The position numbers were made by a program, and so were the translations under genes. Of a stretch of 64,000 nucleotides of DNA, positions 52,971 through 61,996 are shown in pieces. This DNA is from Paradesulfitobacterium ferrireducens (GTDB lineage: Bacteria; Bacillota; Desulfitobacteriia; Desulfitobacteriales; Desulfitobacteriaceae). The stretch spans positions 62,001 to 126,000 of the forward strand of contig NZ_JAFLRH010000040.1 of assembly GCF_017310645.1 (NCBI RefSeq), written 5' to 3'. Under the pieces are notes generated by a model. That model was not told the DNA's origin. It was given only the letters and a program-made list of their open reading frames with translations, and made no database searches. Each line of letters opens with the position of its first letter. Within the stretch, counting starts at the first letter, position 1.

Positions 52971-53537
52971 CTAATCCCTCCTAATTTGTTTGCCTTGTTT
53001 GGGCCCGATGAACCGGATTGACGGGTTGGTAAGCGCGGGAGTGGGCAGCCCGGGCAAGGTCTTTAATACGCCCAGTTTTTGATCAAGCTCGGCCGTGATC
53101 TCCACCAGTTCTAATGCTCCCGGAATGCAGGCCGCCACACAGGCCGGTTTTTCCCCTTGGTCCAGGCGTTGATAGCACAAATTGCATTTTTCCACTTTAC
53201 CTTTGGCGTGATTGAACTGGGGCCGGTCATAAGGACAGGCCATCGTGCACAGACGGCAGCCGATACACCGGTCACGGTTGTGGACAACGATGCCGTCATC
53301 TCTTTTGGTGTAAGCTCCGACAGGGCAGACCTTGAGACACTGCGGATTGGCACAGTGGTTGCAGGCTATGGAAAAAAACATCCGGGTTGGCAGGGAGTAC
53401 CTCTCTTCGTGGAGTTGAAAGACCTGGCGCCAACGCGGAGCGGCATCGGTCTGGTATTCATTTTTGCAGGCCATCTCACACCCCCGGCAACCGACGCATT
53501 TTTCCGAACTGTGCAGAAAGCCAAGTTGTTTACTCAT
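52971..53537 (-). CDS. Iron-sulfur subunit (DmsB-like), first complex
   Basis: A 188-residue subunit with four 4Fe-4S sites: CVGCRGCEMACKNE, CNHCANPQCLKVCPVGAYTK, CIGCRLCTMACPYD and KCNLCYQR...CVAACIPG. It carries electrons between the anchor and the catalytic subunit. It lies 13 bp after the catalytic gene. It has no signal of its own and would be co-exported with the Tat-bearing subunit. Confidence 0.93.
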   Translation of the reverse strand: MSKQLGFLHSSEKCVGCRGCEMACKNEYQTDAAPRWRQVFQLHEERYSLPTRMFFSIACNHCANPQCLKVCPVGAYTKRDDGIVVHNRDRCIGCRLCTMACPYDRPQFNHAKGKVEKCNLCYQRLDQGEKPACVAACIPGALELVEITAELDQKLGVLKTLPGLPTPALTNPSIRFIGPKQGKQIRRD

Positions 53538-53550
53538 GTTTGCTCCCTCC

Positions 53551-55746
53551 TTACGCTTTTTGAATGGCTACGAAGTTGTCGTGGAAAGCAAGTCCGTTGT
53601 TGCCGGTGGCCTGTTTGCCCATGTCGCTGGGCGTGGCTTTGAGCGTGTAGTTGACATTGTAATTGGAATCTTTGTACCAGGCTTCGTAGGCCACAATGAC
53701 ATCGGGTGAGGTGGCGCGGGTCAAATGGGCTTTGAGGGTGAGCGAGCCGAGGTCATTGAAGATTTTGACCATGTCCCCTTCAGCGATGCCGTATTTTGCC
53801 GCCAGGTTCGGATGGATTTCAACTTGGGGTTCCGGGTTGGCGGCCATCATCCAATCCAGATTTTGGAATTGCGAGTGCAAGCCATGTTGGGGGTGTGGTG
53901 TCATAAAGCGAATGGTGTATTGCTCCGGGGCTTTCATTTCCTCTACCCAAACCGGCAAGGCGGGAAGCCCGTTTTTCTGGGCCAGTTCACTGTGGATTTC
54001 CGCTTTATGGGACGGGGTGCGGAACTTGCCGTCCGCCCAGGAGGCGGCCGGCAGCTTGGCCTTACGCGGCCCGTCAAGCAGTTCGCGCCAGTCCGATATT
54101 CCTAACAGCTTATAAATCCCCGGATTAAACTCTTTAGCCACCCATTCTTCAGGAGTGCCGCTTGTGGGGAAGGTACATGAGCCTGGCTCCAGGGCGTTCA
54201 TTTTTTTAGAGAGCAGCATCGCGATTTCGACATCACTCTTGCTTTCGTACAGGGGTTGAATTGCCCTTTGATTGATCCCAACCCAGTAGTGCCAATAGCT
54301 GGCCATGACATCCCAGTCCTCGAAATGGGTGGTAGCGGGTAGGACGATATCCGACATCTGTACGGTCTTATTAAAGAAAGAATCCACCGTGACCACCAAT
54401 TCCATGGCGGCGAACATCTTTTCGATCGCAGACGTATCGGGATCCTGGGAACCCGGATTCCGGCAGGCCAGCCACAGCATTTTGACCGGAGGATCCTGCT
54501 GAGCCATGACATCGTGGGCGAAGTTATTGATATTAATATAGCGGTCCCCTTCTTTACCGTCCGGCCCGATGAAGCCTTTGGAATCTTTGGGAGCCGGATT
54601 GGTCATGGCATTATAATTGAAACCCCATGTTTCCAGGTGTCCGTAATTGACTCCACCCCCGGATTTGCCGACGTTGCCGGTCATGACCCCCAGCGCATCG
54701 ATGATCCGGACGTTCTGGCCCCCGTTCATGTGCCGCTGCATGCCATATCCGACCCACATGGCGGCCGGTTTGGCGGTCGCGTATTCCCGGGCAATTTCCA
54801 TGATGATGTCTTTGGGCACACCGGTTTTGTCAGCCGCCCAGTCCAGCGTAATGTTTTGCTTCAGGTAATCGATCCATTCATCAAACCCGACGCTGTTGGC
54901 ACGGGCATAATCCCAGTCAACCCAGTTGTTGTCCACGATATGGCGCGCCATGCCCAAGGCCAGGGCACCGTCTGTGCTCGGTTTGATCTGGATGTAGAGA
55001 TCCGCCTTGGAGGCCGTGGAGGTCAGGATGGGGTCGATAACCACGAGCTTGGCACCGCGTTCCCGGGCCTTATTAAGAAAAGGCATAGTGTGAATAGCCG
55101 TCCAGGCGGCGTTTTGCCCCCAGAGTATGAGATAGTTGGCGTTAACCATATCCTCAGGGTCGTTGCTGTATAGTGTGCCGAAATCGTAGGTCTGGGCATC
55201 GATACCGGCCGGCCAGCACGGGGTTCCCAAGGCCCGGGTCGTGTAGCCGATGCTGGACATGGTGCCGTCGGCCCCATAGTGGACAATGCCGAAGTTGCCG
55301 GAATACTTGTTAAAACAGATTGGCAGGGTTGAACCATAACGTTTTTTTAGTTCAAGGATCTTCGCAGCGATCGTATCCATGGCTTCGTCCCAGCTAATAC
55401 GGGTCCAATTACCCGAGCCGCGAGGGGTTTGTTTCATCGGGTATTTAATCCGGTCGGGACTGTATACGCGCCGCGTGTAGGTATACCCTTTGACACACAG
55501 CTTGCCGTTGGTGTAGCCATGTTTGGGATCTCCTTCCACTTTTTTCAGGATGCCATCCTGAACATAGGAAATTTGACCACACGTGTCGTAACAGTTGCGC
55601 GGACAGACATTGCGAAACAGCTTGAAGTCCGGGGTGGCACCTGCCGCTGCTGGGTTGGACTTCATCAGCATTTCAAAACTGAAAAGGCCGGCACCGGCGG
55701 CTGCGGCGGCAGCGGAACCGATAAACTGGCGGCGGGATAGTTGCAT
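53551..55746 (-). CDS. Tat-exported molybdopterin oxidoreductase (DmsA-like), first complex
   Basis: A bis-MGD oxidoreductase of 731 residues. The twin-arginine signal LSRRQFIGSAAAAAAGAG is followed by the 4Fe-4S site CPRNCYDTC...GKLCVKG. GTPCWPAGIDAQ has a Cys near the expected metal-ligand position. LWGQNAAWTAIHTM and PSTDGALALGMAR bind the cofactor. By position with DmsB/DmsC-like partners and a TorD chaperone it is a respiratory reductase on the outer face of the membrane. The acceptor (DMSO, TMAO, sulfur compound or other) cannot be told from sequence. Confidence 0.9.
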   Translation of the reverse strand: MQLSRRQFIGSAAAAAAGAGLFSFEMLMKSNPAAAGATPDFKLFRNVCPRNCYDTCGQISYVQDGILKKVEGDPKHGYTNGKLCVKGYTYTRRVYSPDRIKYPMKQTPRGSGNWTRISWDEAMDTIAAKILELKKRYGSTLPICFNKYSGNFGIVHYGADGTMSSIGYTTRALGTPCWPAGIDAQTYDFGTLYSNDPEDMVNANYLILWGQNAAWTAIHTMPFLNKARERGAKLVVIDPILTSTASKADLYIQIKPSTDGALALGMARHIVDNNWVDWDYARANSVGFDEWIDYLKQNITLDWAADKTGVPKDIIMEIAREYATAKPAAMWVGYGMQRHMNGGQNVRIIDALGVMTGNVGKSGGGVNYGHLETWGFNYNAMTNPAPKDSKGFIGPDGKEGDRYININNFAHDVMAQQDPPVKMLWLACRNPGSQDPDTSAIEKMFAAMELVVTVDSFFNKTVQMSDIVLPATTHFEDWDVMASYWHYWVGINQRAIQPLYESKSDVEIAMLLSKKMNALEPGSCTFPTSGTPEEWVAKEFNPGIYKLLGISDWRELLDGPRKAKLPAASWADGKFRTPSHKAEIHSELAQKNGLPALPVWVEEMKAPEQYTIRFMTPHPQHGLHSQFQNLDWMMAANPEPQVEIHPNLAAKYGIAEGDMVKIFNDLGSLTLKAHLTRATSPDVIVAYEAWYKDSNYNVNYTLKATPSDMGKQATGNNGLAFHDNFVAIQKA

Positions 55747-55761
55747 AATGGCCCTCCTTTA

Positions 55762-56421
55762 TTAGATAATGTCAATGGTTAAAGGTGTTTTAATTGCTGT
55801 GAGCAATACCTGCATCACCGCAGGAAAAACTGGATGCCGGGCGTTCTGATTGACGGCGGCCGCAAATGGTTCAACCCAACATCCGGGGTGTTCTGTGAGG
55901 AAAGTAGCGCAGAAATCCACGTAGTGGAGGCTGTTTCCTTCGTTTCCTGCTGAATTTTCCTCAAGCGCCCGGGAGAGAAGATAGGCGGCAAACTCAAGTT
56001 CCGTGGCAATGAAATCATCAGGGACCGCTCCCTGTGAGGTTGCCTGCAGATCGGCAGCTTGATAACAGCGGCGGACTGCTACGGTTTGCTCCTGCATAAC
56101 CAAACGCTGCGCTGAGAGATGGACGGATTCGTACGGAGGGGCTATAGGCGGAGCCGGTCCCACAAATAAGCGGTTAAATTCAAACCCCATTTGTTTTTGT
56201 TCTGTCTCAGCGGCCCCGGCATAAGCGCTTAGTGTGGCAGCAAGCGCCGGCCAGGCGGTATCGGCGGCGGCAAATTCTTCACAGGCTTGTGCCAGGAGCG
56301 GCAGAGTCCGGGCTATCTGTTCTCCGCCTGCGGCAAAGAAGCGGCTAAGCGCCATAAAGATATTGGACATACCCTTGAACAGGCTTTTGGGATTAGGCTG
56401 ATATACCCATGCAGTACTCAT
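55762..56421 (-). CDS. TorD/DmsD-family molybdoenzyme chaperone
   Basis: A cytoplasmic all-helical chaperone of 219 residues that protects the Tat signal and helps cofactor insertion. The family hallmark FEFNRLFVGPAPPIAPPYES is present, as is the later DDFIATELEFAAYLL. First gene of the minus-strand operon, 15 bp before the Tat-bearing subunit gene. ATG after GAAAGGGGGGATA. Confidence 0.9.
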   Translation of the reverse strand: MSTAWVYQPNPKSLFKGMSNIFMALSRFFAAGGEQIARTLPLLAQACEEFAAADTAWPALAATLSAYAGAAETEQKQMGFEFNRLFVGPAPPIAPPYESVHLSAQRLVMQEQTVAVRRCYQAADLQATSQGAVPDDFIATELEFAAYLLSRALEENSAGNEGNSLHYVDFCATFLTEHPGCWVEPFAAAVNQNARHPVFPAVMQVLLTAIKTPLTIDII

Positions 56422-56535
56422 ATGATATCCCCCCTTTCAAATGAATGTGCTCATATTCACATATCAAATATTTCGGCGGGTCGGTATTTCTTCCTTTGGC
56501 CACTAAAATGAAAAAAACCCGGCGTTTTTGTGGTA

Positions 56536-56566
56536 CAAAACAAAACCCTCTGTCACAAACAGAGGG
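56536..56566 (-). terminator. Terminator of the PucR-type regulator gene
   Basis: On the minus strand CCCTCTG pairs with CAGAGGG and is followed by TTTTGTTTTG, 18 bp beyond the stop codon. Confidence 0.82.
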
Positions 56567-56583
56567 AGCGGATGGGTGAGCTT

Positions 56584-58161
56584 TCAGTCCGTCCACAAGG
56601 CTTTGAGACGGCCGATTTTCAGGGCAACGTACAGGTTGAGCTGGTTTTCCAGGCGGTATAGGTCCAGGTTCAGAACTTCGGCGGCTTTTTTGAGGCGATA
56701 GCGTAACGTATTGGGGTGCAGAAAGAGTGTTTGGGCAGCTTTGTTTAGATCCCCACTGCAGGCAAAGTAGGTGAGCAGGGTCTTCTCCAGTTCGAGGTTG
56801 CTCTCACGGTCGAAATTCAGCAATTGATTCAGGGTTTCGGTGCGGAAATCTTCCAGCTCCTGGTGATCCAGCTTGTGCAGGAGGCGCATCATACCCAATT
56901 CCCCGAAGGAAGTCAATGCTTGGTCCGGGTTTAGGAGGGGTCCAAGTTCCAGAGCCGACTTGGCCTCTTGAAAGCTGCGGTGAATTTCCCGGGGGGATGG
57001 ATAGAGATTTCCCAAGCCGAAAAAGAGCCTGCGCTTCTCCAAAACAGGCTGGGCCTGATCCCAAACGGGCTTGAGCAATTGCTCGGCCACAGGAACCCAT
57101 TGGGATTGTGGCAGCATTTCCTTGAGCGGGAAAAGTAACACGATTTGATTATTGCGTTCCAGACAAATCGAACCGGGGTAAAGACTGTTCAGGGTGCGCG
57201 TGATGCTTGTAACCAAATCGTCGAGCCACCGGCGTTCAGAAGGGAGCAGGTTAAAATCCTGAATTTCCCCAACCAGCACCAGGTGAGGTTTGGTAAAGTC
57301 CCAGCCCCAGAGCTTGCCGCGGGAGCAGATCACTTCCTGGGAGTCGAAATTGTTGTAAAGCAGGTCAAATAAAAAGTCGCGATGGTGCAGGCGTTCATTT
57401 TCCAGAATGCATTGGTTCCTCAGCAATTCCAGGAATAAGAGGGTCGCGGCTTTACCCAGAAAGAAACGCTCAACACCGCCGATCGCCCCTGGCGCAGCCG
57501 CCAAGCCGAGATAGCCCAGGATGCCCTGTTGACCTGCAAGGGAACACCAGGTCAAAGGGATACTGGCATAGGCCGCATCCACCCAGGAACCGGCAAATAA
57601 GCTGATTGTTGTGGCCGATGATACGGCAGGAGGCGGGGACAACGGTTTCGGGGGGGCGAAAGCAACGGGGTCCGGGGGCAGGTATTTCCCGCCTGCCCAA
57701 GACAGGATAGCGTATTGCTTGTCCACAATCAAAACATCATAGCCGAGAATCGCTTGCAGCTCGTGGATGGCGGCAAAAGCGCTCCGGTCCGTCAGGCGCT
57801 CAGTGAGTCTGCGGGAACATTCTTCACAGGCAGCTAAAATGCGGCCTTGCTCCCGTTCCAACCAGTTTGTCAGCTCGGCACACAAGGTTGGCCAAGCGGT
57901 CGGCGGAGCGGTTATCAGGAGCTGTAGCTCCTGATTTGAAACATCAATTTGCAGCAGCAGGTTGTTGCCCTTGGGCTTTAGTGTCACCGTGCAGCCCGGA
58001 AAAAGTAAAACGAGCTCCGGACACTCGGCTAGATGCACCCTTTGGATATCCAGGGCACCGATGGTCTCTCTAAAGTTGGCGGGCGGATCCAGGACTTGCA
58101 ACTCGAAAGCCGCCAGCATCCGGGTGATGGTGATTCCTTGGGGCAGGTGAATCGCGTTCAT
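56584..58161 (-). CDS. PucR/CdaR-type transcriptional regulator
   Basis: A 525-residue regulator. The middle resembles a degenerate sensory and GGDEF-like/CdaR domain; the C-terminus is the PucR HTH_30 domain (FACSGDLNKAAQTLFLHPNT, then LRYRLKKAAEVL). Such regulators respond to metabolites. The ATG at 58161 lies after GGAGGACAAAACAGC; the frame open from 58212 adds 17 residues without a ribosome site. It is next to, and in the same direction as, the DMSO-reductase-like operon, so regulation of that operon is inferred. Confidence 0.83.
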   Translation of the reverse strand: MNAIHLPQGITITRMLAAFELQVLDPPANFRETIGALDIQRVHLAECPELVLLFPGCTVTLKPKGNNLLLQIDVSNQELQLLITAPPTAWPTLCAELTNWLEREQGRILAACEECSRRLTERLTDRSAFAAIHELQAILGYDVLIVDKQYAILSWAGGKYLPPDPVAFAPPKPLSPPPAVSSATTISLFAGSWVDAAYASIPLTWCSLAGQQGILGYLGLAAAPGAIGGVERFFLGKAATLLFLELLRNQCILENERLHHRDFLFDLLYNNFDSQEVICSRGKLWGWDFTKPHLVLVGEIQDFNLLPSERRWLDDLVTSITRTLNSLYPGSICLERNNQIVLLFPLKEMLPQSQWVPVAEQLLKPVWDQAQPVLEKRRLFFGLGNLYPSPREIHRSFQEAKSALELGPLLNPDQALTSFGELGMMRLLHKLDHQELEDFRTETLNQLLNFDRESNLELEKTLLTYFACSGDLNKAAQTLFLHPNTLRYRLKKAAEVLNLDLYRLENQLNLYVALKIGRLKALWTD

Positions 58162-58256
58162 GCTGTTTTGTCCTCCATGTTCATCGAACGGTGTTGAGCA
58201 ACGTGGCTTCACTCATATCTGCCGATTTGTACAGTACTATTATAATATCTGCGATG

Positions 58257-58286
58257 TTGACAACAAGATCGGATTTCATATATACT
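58257..58286 (+). promoter_or_regulatory. Promoter of alaS
   Basis: TTGACA at 58257 and TATACT at 58281 with an 18-bp spacer, ahead of the T-box leader. Confidence 0.7.
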
Positions 58287-58299
58287 TGAGAAAAATTGT

Positions 58300-58565
58300 T
58301 AAAACCGATGAGGAAAAGAGTAGTATTCAGGCGTTGTCTCAGAGAGGCTCCGGCGGGTGTGAGGAGCTCAACCCTAAATATGAAAGCTAAGTTCCGAGGG
58401 CAAGCAAAACTTGCCGTGGCACGCGTTAAGTGCAGCGACTGGCCCTGTGGGTTCTGTCGGCTGAGTTGACCTGACTAAGACAGAGATAACATGCTGTCGC
58501 TGGAAGGTAACCAGGGTGGTATCGCGGTTAATCCCGTCCCTGTCTTTAGACAGGGATTTTCTTAT
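58300..58565 (+). promoter_or_regulatory. T-box leader of alaS
   Basis: A tRNA-Ala-sensing leader. The T-box AACCAGGGTGGTATCGCGG is at 58509-58527 and is followed by a terminator (TCCCTGTC / GACAGGGA plus TTTTC). The specifier is probably GCT at 58386-58388 in AAAGCTAAG, which codes for Ala. The order of elements is canonical. Confidence 0.92.
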
Positions 58566-58586
58566 TTACTCTTAAAAATTTTACAA

Positions 58587-58762
58587 GGACGGGCTGAAGA
58601 CATAGCGAACCGTTTTGACAGAGGAGCGTAAACGAGTGCGTTGGCGAGCGTTAAAACGCACCGACGGTTAACTTGCAGTAAGACAAAGGGGTTTCGGATG
58701 CGTTAGCGGAGCCGACTAACGAGTAGCTCCGGCGTCATGGTGAGCGGGTCTGCAGCCCGTCC
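58587..58762. repeat. Inverted-repeat-bounded element between T-box and alaS
   Basis: A 176-bp segment bounded by GGACGGGCTG and its exact complement CAGCCCGTCC. The inside is rich in short inverted words (GAGTGCGTTGGCG / AAAACGCAC). It separates the T-box terminator from the alaS ribosome site, where normally only some tens of bases lie. No coding capacity; origin unknown. Confidence 0.6.
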
Positions 58763-58786
58763 TAACACGGCTTAGGAGGAAAAATA

Positions 58787-61417
58787 ATGTACACCGGCAA
58801 TGAACTGCGCTCCATGTTTCTCAAATTCTTCGAAAGCAAAGGGCATAAGATGCTGCCCAGCGCTTCCCTGATTCCGAAAGATGACCCGACCTTGCTCCTG
58901 ACGGTGGCGGGGATGGTTCCGTTTAAACCGTATTTCCAAAGACGGGTGGAGCCACCCTTTCCGCGCGCCACGACTGCGCAAAAATGTGTGAGAACGCCTG
59001 ATTTGGAGGTTGTGGGCAAGACGGCCCGCCACCATACTTTCTTTGAAATGCTGGGAAATTTTTCGTTTGGAGATTATTTCAAAGAAGGGGCCATTACCTG
59101 GGCCTGGGAATATGTGACCCAGGTGCTTAAGCTTCCGGCAGAGAAACTGTGGGTGTCCGTCTACCCGGAAGATGATGAGGCCAGAACGCTTTGGACTGAA
59201 AAAGCGGGTGTCAACCCGGAGCGGATCGTCAACGATGAAACGAATTTCTGGGCAGCCGGCCCGACCGGACCGTGCGGACCTTGCTCGGAAATCTATGTGG
59301 ATTTAGGGGAAAGCCGCGGCTGCGGCAGCCCGGACTGCGGTGTGGGCTGTGACTGCGACCGCTTCCTGGAGATCTGGAACCTGGTATTCATGCAGTACAA
59401 CCGGGACGAGGAAGGAAACCTGACCCCCCTGCCGAAACAGAATATTGATACCGGGATGGGGCTGGAACGCATCGCTTCAGTCATACAAGGGGTGGAATCC
59501 AACTTCGATACCGACCTCTTTCGCCCGCTGATTGATAAAGTGGCGGAAATCGCCGGGGTTTCTTATAAAGAGACTCCCAAAAACGACCTGGCCTTGAAAG
59601 TGATTGCCGACCATGCCCGGGCAGTCTCGTTCATGCTGGGTGACGGAATCAGGCCGGATAACGAAGGACGGGGCTATGTCCTGCGCCGGATTCTGCGCCG
59701 GGCCGTACGCTACGCCCGTCTCTTGGGCATTGAGAAGCCGTTCTTAGAGACGGTGTTCAAGGTCATTCAGGCCAATTATGCTCACCATTACCCGGAACTG
59801 AAAGAGAATGAGAACTTTATTGTCAACCACCTGCGCCTGGAAGAGAAGAACTTCCAAGCCACTCTGGAACAGGGGACGCAGATGCTTCAGGAAAAAGTGC
59901 GTGGCCTGGTAGAAAAGGGAGAGAAGGTTTTATCCGGAGCAGATGCCTTTTACCTTTATGAAACCTATGGATTTCCGGTGGAGCTGACGGAAGAGATCCT
60001 GGCCGAACAAGGATTAAAGGTTGACATGCCTTCCTTTGAAGAAGCGGCGGCTGAACACCGGCGGCAGGCCAAAGAAAAATCCCAGCAGATGCGGGCCGTG
60101 AATGAAAGCCCGGCCCTGACGGAAAAGGCAAAAACTCTGGGCGCCACTCCCTTCATTGGCTATGGGGAACTTAAGGCGGAGGCCAGAATTGAAGGACTCT
60201 TTGCCGGGGGAGAAGAAGTGAAAGACGCCGGGGAAGGAGAGGAAGTGCTCTGCTTCTTGTCCCAGACTCCCTTCTATGCAGAAAGCGGCGGCCAGGTTTC
60301 CGATTCCGGAGTGATCAAAAGTGCGCGGGCGGAAGGAAAGGTGATAGAAGTTAAGAAAGGGGTAACCGGCACGGTCTATCACCGCATCCTGGTGACCCAA
60401 GGGGTGCTGCACTCCGGGGAAGCGGTGGAGGCGATCGTGGATACGACCGACCGCCAGGCGACAGCACGGCATCATAGTGCGACTCACTTGCTCCAGTCCG
60501 CGCTGCGCTCAGTCTTGGGAGCTCACGTGCAGCAAGCCGGCTCACTTGTAACCCCGGAGCGCCTGCGCTTTGACTTTACGCATTTTTCTCCCTTGACTGC
60601 GGAAGAATTAGAGAATGTTGAAAAGGAAATAAACCAAGCCGTTTTGGCCAATTACTGTGTGGATATCAAGGAGATGAGCCTGGAGGAAGCGAAAGCGGAC
60701 GGGGCGACCGCCTTGTTCGGAGAAAAATACGGGGACGTGGTGCGAGTTGTCCGCATGGAGGATTACAGCAAGGAACTGTGCGGCGGGACGCATGTGCGGG
60801 CCACCGGGGAGATCGGCCTGGTGAAGATTCTGAGCGAAGGCGGGATTGGAGCGGGGCTGCGCCGGATTGAGGCTGTCGCAGGCCTCGAATCTCTAAACTG
60901 GATGCGGGCCCTTGACGATCAGCTTGAGACCACGGCCGGCCTCTTAAAAGCTCATCCTCAGGATGTGCCCAAACGGGTGATTGGGCTGTTGGCGCAAATG
61001 AAAGACTTGGAGCGGGAAGTCCAGCAGCTCCAGGCCAGGCTGGCCAAATCCGAAGTGGACAGCCTCCTCAGCAAAGTGACGGAGGTTGGGGGGGTTCAAC
61101 TTTTGGCAGCTCAGGTTCACGCTCCGGACATGGAAGGGCTGCGTCAGATGGCTGATCTGGTGCGCGATCGCCTCAAGCAAGGAGTCTTGGTCTTGGGTGC
61201 TGTGGCCGAGGGCAAAGTGAATTGGGTCAGTGCCGTTACTCCCTCAGGTTTAAGCGGGCTTCATGCCGGGCAGATTATTAAGGAAGTAGCTAAAATTACC
61301 GGAGGGGGCGGCGGCGGCCGTCCTGATATGGCCCAGGCCGGTGGCAAAGACCCGGCCAAGCTCGGAGAGGCCTTGGATCAGGTTCCGGCGATCGTGCGCA
61401 AGTTTATCCGTTCGTAA
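58787..61417 (+). CDS. alaS: Alanyl-tRNA synthetase
   Basis: A class IIc synthetase of 876 residues. The catalytic core starts GNELRSMFLKFFESKGHKML. The editing domain carries HHSATHLL and CGGTHV (zinc and editing residues), and the C-terminal C-Ala domain has the Gly-rich GGGGGGRPDMAQAGG. ATG after TTAGGAGGAA. T-box controlled, followed by ireB. Confidence 0.97.
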   Translation: MYTGNELRSMFLKFFESKGHKMLPSASLIPKDDPTLLLTVAGMVPFKPYFQRRVEPPFPRATTAQKCVRTPDLEVVGKTARHHTFFEMLGNFSFGDYFKEGAITWAWEYVTQVLKLPAEKLWVSVYPEDDEARTLWTEKAGVNPERIVNDETNFWAAGPTGPCGPCSEIYVDLGESRGCGSPDCGVGCDCDRFLEIWNLVFMQYNRDEEGNLTPLPKQNIDTGMGLERIASVIQGVESNFDTDLFRPLIDKVAEIAGVSYKETPKNDLALKVIADHARAVSFMLGDGIRPDNEGRGYVLRRILRRAVRYARLLGIEKPFLETVFKVIQANYAHHYPELKENENFIVNHLRLEEKNFQATLEQGTQMLQEKVRGLVEKGEKVLSGADAFYLYETYGFPVELTEEILAEQGLKVDMPSFEEAAAEHRRQAKEKSQQMRAVNESPALTEKAKTLGATPFIGYGELKAEARIEGLFAGGEEVKDAGEGEEVLCFLSQTPFYAESGGQVSDSGVIKSARAEGKVIEVKKGVTGTVYHRILVTQGVLHSGEAVEAIVDTTDRQATARHHSATHLLQSALRSVLGAHVQQAGSLVTPERLRFDFTHFSPLTAEELENVEKEINQAVLANYCVDIKEMSLEEAKADGATALFGEKYGDVVRVVRMEDYSKELCGGTHVRATGEIGLVKILSEGGIGAGLRRIEAVAGLESLNWMRALDDQLETTAGLLKAHPQDVPKRVIGLLAQMKDLEREVQQLQARLAKSEVDSLLSKVTEVGGVQLLAAQVHAPDMEGLRQMADLVRDRLKQGVLVLGAVAEGKVNWVSAVTPSGLSGLHAGQIIKEVAKITGGGGGGRPDMAQAGGKDPAKLGEALDQVPAIVRKFIRS

Positions 61418-61592
61418 GCCGGAATTAAGTTAGTATTAAGACAATGGATTTTGACCGGAAGCAGCAGGAGAACGCGTTTGCTCTGAAGAATACTCAGGAA
61501 ATAAGCGGAAAAGTTTTGGCGGGCAGTATTTGTTAGAGCTGGGAATGGAATATAATTCTAGTGACGTTGGGATTCGAAAGGGGAGTGGCTGA

Positions 61593-61838
61593 ATGGACAG
61601 CTTGGATCATACCATGATGTTTAGAACCCAGGGCGAGGATGTACCCGCCCGGGAGATATTGCAACAAGTGTATGCTGCGTTGCAGGAGAAAGGTTATGAC
61701 CCAATCAATCAGTTGGTAGGCTATCTCATGTCCGGTGATCCCGTGTATATCACCAGCCATAAGCAAGCCCGCGCTTTAATCCGCAAGCTTGAACGCTATG
61801 AGCTTTTGGAAGAGCTTGTTCGTTCTTATCTAAGCTAA
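61593..61838 (+). CDS. ireB: IreB-family regulatory phosphoprotein (DUF965)
   Basis: An 81-residue protein typical of the family ([40 protein letters not shown]). IreB is a small substrate of the serine/threonine kinase IreK in enterococci and influences cephalosporin tolerance. The neighbours alaS, ruvX and DUF1292 are the usual ones in Bacillota. ATG after AAAGGGGAGTGG, with a TATAAT -10 at 61551. Confidence 0.95.
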   Translation: MDSLDHTMMFRTQGEDVPAREILQQVYAALQEKGYDPINQLVGYLMSGDPVYITSHKQARALIRKLERYELLEELVRSYLS

Positions 61839-61862
61839 CCAAATTAAATTAGGACTTGCCAA

Positions 61863-61895
61863 AGAGCCCTTTCTCAAGTTCTGAGGAAGGGCTCG
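61863..61895 (+). terminator. Hairpin after ireB
   Basis: GAGCCCTT pairs with AAGGGCTC around a 15-base loop. The T-run is poor (GGTTATAC), so termination is uncertain. Confidence 0.45.
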
Positions 61896-61996
61896 GTTAT
61901 ACAGTTTGCCCGCTGAAAACCAGAATCTAAGTCACAGTTGCCAAGAGATAAAAGCCGAATAAATTCACATTTGGAAAAACAACCAGAGGAAAAACA

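Noticed and set aside
56440..56480. A sixth 11-bp repeat array (ATTCAC near 56455)
   Set aside because: Only one good hexamer is present and the spacing to others is irregular.
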